In this document: in pieces, positions 58,567 through 64,000 of the stretch
How positions within the stretch are numbered: position 1 is the stretch's first letter
Layout: each line of letters begins with the position of its first letter
Origin: Ophioderma brevispina
Taxonomy: Eukaryota; Echinodermata; Ophiuroidea; Amphilepidida; Ophiodermatidae
Direction: 5' to 3'
DNA: 64,000 nucleotides
Assembly (NCBI GenBank): GCA_023653785.1
Contig: JAMKCH010012727.1
Span: forward strand, 1 to 64,000
Notes under the pieces: generated by a model
Told to the model about the DNA's origin: nothing
Seen by the model: only the letters and a program-made list of their open reading frames with translations
Database searches by the model: none
Translations under genes and position numbers: made by a program

Positions 58567-59600
58567 GATTTATATAATTATTGTTGACTCGATTTGTTAA
58601 GGAGAACTATGCCTCAACCATGCTATAGTGCAGGCTACAGACCATGAGACCTTGTTATATTATAAATATAATATTTGCATAACAATATTGCACAATTAAC
58701 ACTTTTCTAAAGACTTGCTCCAGTGCCCAATCCACAAAGTCATTCAGTTTAATTTCAAACATTTATGTTAAACGGGCTTCTTGAACTTGGCAAAGAAAAC
58801 ATTATAATTATGTCTGTTGTCTTAGTTCTGAATCAAGATTTCCTTCAACGTTGATTTCTACCTTTGAATTTGAAGAATTGTCTAAAATTATCCAGCCATA
58901 ACAATGGACTTGAGCTACTGAAACTAAAAATACTTAAATTAGAGAGAATAAATCTTAGCCAGGTGATAATTGACTTTTTGAATATTTACAATGTTAAAAA
59001 TTAATAATCTGAAAAAAAAAAACGTAGAAGTATTTTTAATTTTTTATTTATCTTTGAATCATGTACAGTCTTTTACACTCCTTGTTAAGCAAATGTCAGA
59101 AAGATGTATCGCAATATTCAGACAATATAGTGGAACGAAAACCCGCTTAACTATGTAAATAACATGGAAGAGGTAAAATCATTTACAAAAAATCCCTTGC
59201 CCCATTTCTTCTCAAATTTCTTCTTTTGTTTTCAGCATAGAAAGTGCAGTATTGTGTTATCAAAATTATTTACATATATGTGGCTCCAAACTGTCCCGTT
59301 TTCCTACCCGCGCCCAATAAAATAGAACCAAATGTACAAGAAAATACATTATGCAATCATTGTTTGCAGTTTTGAAAAAAACCAGCGCTTTGGTATGAAG
59401 GGAATTACCATGTCTAGAGAAAGATTGAAAACATGTAAAAAACAAATAAATTGGTTACAACTTCCTGGTGGTCTGTGATGCACACAGATTAAGGCGACTG
59501 CTATGGTATAAGACAAAAAAATATATAATAATACATACAACAAAATCTGTTATATGCGGATTTTGTCTGAATGCGTTCAAAGCCGCTGTTGCCTATTTCG
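58563..59600. other. Interval without recognisable gene
   Basis: AT-rich DNA. No domain on either strand. Confidence 0.4.
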
Positions 59601-59608
59601 TGTATGTG

Positions 59609-61050
59609 GGGTAGAAGGGGGTCTCGTGCACCCCCTGAAATAAATTTCTAAACGATGTCTCTATATCAGAAAAAACGCGTAGAAAACGATTAGCTATGTT
59701 AAAAAATTCAAAAATTGGTCCCAATCACCATTTTTTTGTAAAAAATTAAAAAAGTTAAAAAACTTAAAAAAAGCAAAAAATAAAAAAAATAAAAAAAATA
59801 CAAATGTTTGTTTCTGAGGCATTGTGAACTCTTGTCGATCACATTTGTACTATGATCTTGCTGGCAAGCCAAATGGCCCTCTAACGTAAAAAACCACTGT
59901 ATTACGTAATATTTAAGTGTATAGTCAAAAAATAATAATATAAATATAAAAGTGAAGTAGAATGGATTTGTCTTTGACCACAAGAAACTCATATCTATCT
60001 TGTGTGTGATGATATGCATCTTAAAAATTCAATGCAACGACTAATTTCTCCCCATCAAGAATCCTTCACCCAGGAGAATTGCATGTGTAACTGGATATGT
60101 ATCTCACAATAATAATAAAGTCTAAATTAAAGTATGAGAATATGCGTTGGACCAGGATAAACACAACAAGCTGGTAATTTTGTTTGTTAAATTTAAGATG
60201 GCGGTCAATAGGGCACATTCAAACAATTTAAACCTTAAAATAAATTACCCATTTTTAATAAAACGGTGTGCTTCTAATACATAAAATACGAAATTAAAAA
60301 TTACAAATTAAAATGTGTATATCAATCATTAGTAACTCATAACTCCTATTTTGTTCCAGTCGTATTTCTTAAATTCAAGGAATTGTTTTCGGAAATAAAG
60401 CCACTTTCAAGATTTTTGAACTCGGTGATTGATATTAGACCGCCTCTTCATTTCAAATAAGTTACACCAAAACAAAAATACCAGCTTTGGGTTTGTAATG
60501 GTCAAAAGCACATTTCTCATCTTTACTTCACATTTTCATCCTACTTGGGGACAATATAAGGTAATCTAAGTGTTGAACACATTTTGAAGGCGGACAAATG
60601 GCCTACATATTGAATGTTAAATACTTACTCACTAAGCAAAACATGGCCAGATATGAGTTTCTAATAGACGAAGAAGATATTCCTTAATTTATTTTCTTAA
60701 TTTTATGGACTATACGACTAAATAATACAGCATTAGCATTTTATACTTTGTAGATCTTGAGGCGGCCGGTTGGCTACCATTTTGGCTCCGAAGCAAACCA
60801 AACAATCAAATATGCATTGCAAGCGGTCATAATGGGCTCTAGAAGAATAATTTTTTGTTTCCTGTTGTGAGATATACGTTGAGATATTTATTTCTGTTAT
60901 GGCGATCCTAATTTGCATAAATTTACCTAAAACTGGCACGTGGGACAATTTGATTTTTGAACATGCTAATCGTTTTCTACGCATTTTTCTGATATAGGGA
61001 CATTGATTAGAAATTGATTTCAGGGGGGTGCACGAGACCCCCTTCTACCC
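59609..61050. mobile_element. 1.44-kb non-autonomous DNA transposon with TIRs of 90 bp or more
   Basis: 59609-59700 (starting GGGTAGAAGGGGGTCTCGTG) is the inverted counterpart of 60961-61050. Agreement is high, and weaker similarity continues inward to about 59730 and 60940. The interior has A/T-rich low complexity (59735-59805) and no transposase motif. Target duplication uncertain. Confidence 0.85.
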
Positions 61051-61059
61051 ACTAAAATA

Positions 61060-62035
61060 ATTATTATTACGCGCCATAAGGAAAATCGTCACAATCATTT
61101 CGCATACCCATCCGCAAAAGAGTATCACAAATAGGATGCTCAGAGGAAATGAGTGCAACTAACTACCGAGGTAACCGAGGGGGAGGTATTTTACACCATT
61201 TCCCGAAATTAGAGCAGGTCAAGAGTTTGTTTTATATTAACAAGTAGAAGATTTTCTGTCATGACAAACTTGCCCAAGTCTCGTCTGAGATTCAGATGCC
61301 CCGCAATAAACCAATGCAGGGAAAAAAGGTTCCCAATAAAAATTTGAACTATTTCTCCGTGATAGGGGAAATAGTAGCTTTTTATGGGAACTTTTTCCCT
61401 CCTGTGAAATTTTGGGGACATAGTTAACTCAAATTTTTTTATGGCGCCCATGATATATTATCCACAATCAAATGACAGAAATGTTTGTGTGTATATATCA
61501 AATGTGTAATAATCCCCATAACAGCTCCCCGGTTAATGATCACGAGTCCTGCGCTTTTTTCACTGGACCACAGGCTCTCGGCCACAAATACCCCTAGTGG
61601 TGAGGTGCAGTGGTTTTGCTACTCAGGGGCACAGCCTTGATTAAATTGCTTTTCTGGTTTTAATCTTCCCTGCATAAAGCCCTATCAAATCCTTGCAAAT
61701 GCGAGACAAAGCCTGACCTATTGAACAAGGCGCGCTGCCTGAGTTGACTTATTGAACTTGCTAGTGGAGGCATGGAACATAGGCCAGTGAAACTCAATGG
61801 ATCTGTGGCATCCCACAAAAAATCCTATTCCTAACACTGAACCCACTGACTTTTAAATGTTAAGCTCATTTTAGCCACAAAGCGTTAATACTTAGGGGTT
61901 TTGACTGCGAGCAAGCTCCTCACTCGCCCAGAAACTCTGTTTAGTGTGTTCGTTCGTTACGGTAACATAAAAATGATGTAAGCCATTGATTGCTCTTTTT
62001 ACAGCTGTCCGGTGTGAAAGCGCATATAGTCTGGG
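61060..62035. other. Interval without recognisable gene
   Basis: No domain or repeat that I can support. Confidence 0.4.
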
Positions 62036-62041
62036 AGATAT

Positions 62042-62121
62042 TATAGTCCGGCGGGCTATTGTTCTAGGGACATGGGTCCTTCGGACCCCTGTCCCTAGGA
62101 ACAATAGCCCACCGGACTATA
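62042..62121. repeat. 80-nt near-perfect hairpin
   Basis: The left arm runs TATAGTCCGGCGGGCTATTG to GGGTCC and the right arm GGACCC back to CCGGACTATA, with a TTC loop at about 62080. About 38 bp per arm with two or three mismatches or wobbles. Related GGACTATA/TATAGTCC motifs recur at 62131, 62254 and 62301. Confidence 0.85.
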
Positions 62122-62392
62122 GGAGGAATGCTCCTCCGGACTATGACTCCTTGGTACAGCGGTCCCCTGGACAATGCACCTAGGAATGGTAGCCCTTACA
62201 GCATCATGTATGTATCTTAGCCTATTGTGTATGTGAAGCGGGCCATATCCCCCACCGGACTATATCCGCTTTTACAGCATAAAGTAATCATGTCCGCGAT
62301 ACTATAGTCCTATTGGTTACGCTCTTCTAATCATGAATACAGCTATTCAAAAGGGGATGACAAATAGAGTAAAACGAACGGTGTGCCAAACC

Positions 62393-62461
62393 CCTTCCGT
62401 GGTGTAACGGCAAGGTCTAGGACTATCAAATTCTAATGAAGTTTGTTCGAATCCAATGACC
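62393..62461 (+). repeat. tRNA-like SINE head, degenerate
   Basis: A-box-like TGGTGTAACGGCAAGG (62400) and B-box-like TGTTCGAATCC (62444) are 44 nt apart, as in a tRNA. Acceptor ends do not pair. Confidence 0.4.
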
Positions 62462-62739
62462 AGTTCGAATCCTTCTGCTGGGATTGTTAAGTATATTTTT
62501 TTACACTCTCTTATTTTTGGGTTAGTTGGCGTATGTTATTTGAACACAAATGAAAATGTCTTTGGCATAAATACTAACGCAGAGTTTTTTATTATTATTT
62601 GTTTAATCGTGCAACGATGAAAGGAACTGAAGCTTGTACAGTACAGGCATGTTTCTGATGTTTACTAATATCACACATAATATCACAATATCACGGCTAT
62701 AATCTCAGGGAAGCATTGTCCCATGGATTACAACTCCTA

Positions 62740-63310
62740 GTGTTTAGTTGTCCACAGACAATAATATCCGTTACCATTGCCAGGGGACCATAGTATCAGG
62801 GTAGTTGTCCACTGGACATTATACCAGATACCATGTCCAAGGGACAATTCATACCCAGTGTTAGTTGTCCAATGGACATTCATGGTCAGATGCCATGGTC
62901 CAAGGGACAATGATATCCAGTGTTAGTTGTCCACTGACCATTAATATCCATTATCATGGCCCAGGGGACCATTTACCCAGTGTTAGTTGTCCACTGGACG
63001 TAAGTATCAGATATCATGTCCAATGGACCCTGTACCTCAGTGTTAGTTGTCCACTTGACATTATATAGATACCATGGTCCCCGGGGACTATGTACCCAGT
63101 TGTGGTATTTCGACTGGACTTTTACTGTAGCATCAATCGTGGTCCATGGACCATGCTACCCAGTGTTAGTTGTCCACTGGACATTAATATCCGATATCAA
63201 TGGTCCAATGGACATGAAAACCAGTGTCATTTTTGTCCCACATGACAGTAAATTCAGATACCATGGACCAGGGGACCATGATACAGTTTGGAAAGTCCAC
63301 TGGACATTAA
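62740..63310. repeat. Satellite of about 61-bp units with two palindromes each
   Basis: About nine units begin TAGTTGTCCACTGGACATTA-like (62741, 62801, 62861, 62923, 62983, 63043 and on). Each carries a first palindrome around GTCCACTGGAC and a second around CCATGGTCCAGGGGACCATG, and most end CCCAGTGT. Units are diverged, but the palindromes are often kept. Open frames on the + strand across 62865-63315 are repeat translations. Confidence 0.85.
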
Positions 63311-63319
63311 CGTAAATGA

Positions 63320-64000
63320 ATTAAACATTAGCCCTGTGCTGAAAACATTATAAATATTAATAAATGCAAGTTCCTTACGTGAGTGCAGTTTGAAGTTTAA
63401 GCTCTTTATTTATATGATAATATTGTTTTGTAATGGGTAATTGGGACCAAGGAAATATCGAAAACCGTCATATTTACATAATTTCCCCGGTCTACAAAAG
63501 GAATGCAGGCCCGTGATCAGGATTGTCTTGGGGAGGGAAGGGGCAATTTTTGTCCAAATGGGATTTTCTCCAAAATTCCGCCTCCAACCCAAAAAAAAGG
63601 GGATTTAGCGTTTTGTCAAAAGGGACCTTTTTACCAAAATGTTAACTTTTTTTTCGACAACAAGCATTATGGTATTTTTTTTAAGCCTTTTTAGCTTTAT
63701 GTGGCTTTTTTCGCTACCCCCCCCACTGGGGAATGTGTATCGTATAACCCCTCCTGATTTAGTTCCCTCTTAATAAATAAAGATTTGTTATGACAGTTTG
63801 TGATATAATAGTATTACTACGTTTGTGAGTTTAGGCTTTTGCTGATTTTGACATTAGTTTCTGAAATTCGAATATTTGATATTGAAATTATTAGAATTAT
63901 GTTTACATGTTTAGAGCTTCCACTTCAGCACTGATTAATGTTTGTCAATTAAACATATTCTCAAAAGATCCTCCCAAATAATCTAGCCGAAAACTAAACC
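63320..64000. other. Interval without recognisable gene
   Basis: Includes a G/C-run-rich stretch at 63525-63720 similar in style to 2840-4520. The rest is AT-rich and unassigned. Confidence 0.4.

Noticed and set aside
62740..63310. CRISPR-like array
   Set aside because: Repeats are diverged along their whole length with no unique spacers, and the setting is a eukaryotic genome.
62865..63315. + strand open frames of 67 and 99 residues with repeated motifs
   Set aside because: They translate the 61-bp satellite in changing frames.

Overview
This window looks like gene-poor, repeat-dense nuclear DNA from an animal. It is AT-rich, has no long open frame, no operon-like layout and no intact host gene that I can defend. 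Nearly everything recognisable is transposon-derived: an L1/Tx1-like LINE, a Penelope-like element (PLE), fragments of three other non-LTR retrotransposons, LTR-like repeats, tRNA-derived SINEs, several terminal-inverted-repeat (TIR) elements and foldback DNA. The mixture of PLE, Tx1-like LINE, tRNA-SINEs and G-run-rich short repeats would fit a marine invertebrate, perhaps an echinoderm or hemichordate. That assignment is inference from general familiarity and no sequence marker here proves it.

Layout. 0-8 kb: a solo-LTR-like repeat, G/C-run-rich minisatellite-like DNA, MITE remnants and one decayed TIR element. 8-13.5 kb: AT microsatellites and a PLE cluster on the + strand, made of a 5'-inverted truncated copy followed by a longer copy with reverse transcriptase and GIY-YIG remains, with hammerhead-ribozyme-like motifs between and beside them. 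13.5-23 kb: a roughly 330-bp tandem repeat carrying a tRNA-like module in every unit. It is split by a 7.7-kb Tx1-like LINE flanked by a 15-bp target-site duplication. Two TIR elements are nested inside that LINE. 23-36 kb: mostly unannotatable AT-rich DNA with a 102-nt hairpin, an RTE-like LINE fragment on the - strand, several MITEs, minisatellites and a 737-bp foldback element built from short repeated motifs.

36-58.5 kb: a diverged tandem segmental duplication of about 10-11 kb per unit. Comparing the two units exposes later insertions (LTR-like repeat, MITEs, LINE fragments) through paralogous empty sites. Unit 1 also contains two apparently identical 334-bp direct repeats around a 153-bp perfect-looking foldback. 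58.5-64 kb: a 46-nt poly(T) tract, a 1.4-kb TIR element with about 90-bp TIRs, an 80-nt near-perfect hairpin, and a satellite of about 61-bp units each carrying two palindromes.

Nothing here is an operating gene set. The interest is in the layered mobile-element history and in the structured repeats (ribozyme-like motifs, tRNA-like satellite, foldbacks). All boundaries were read by eye, and similarity statements between copies are visual alignments rather than computed identities.
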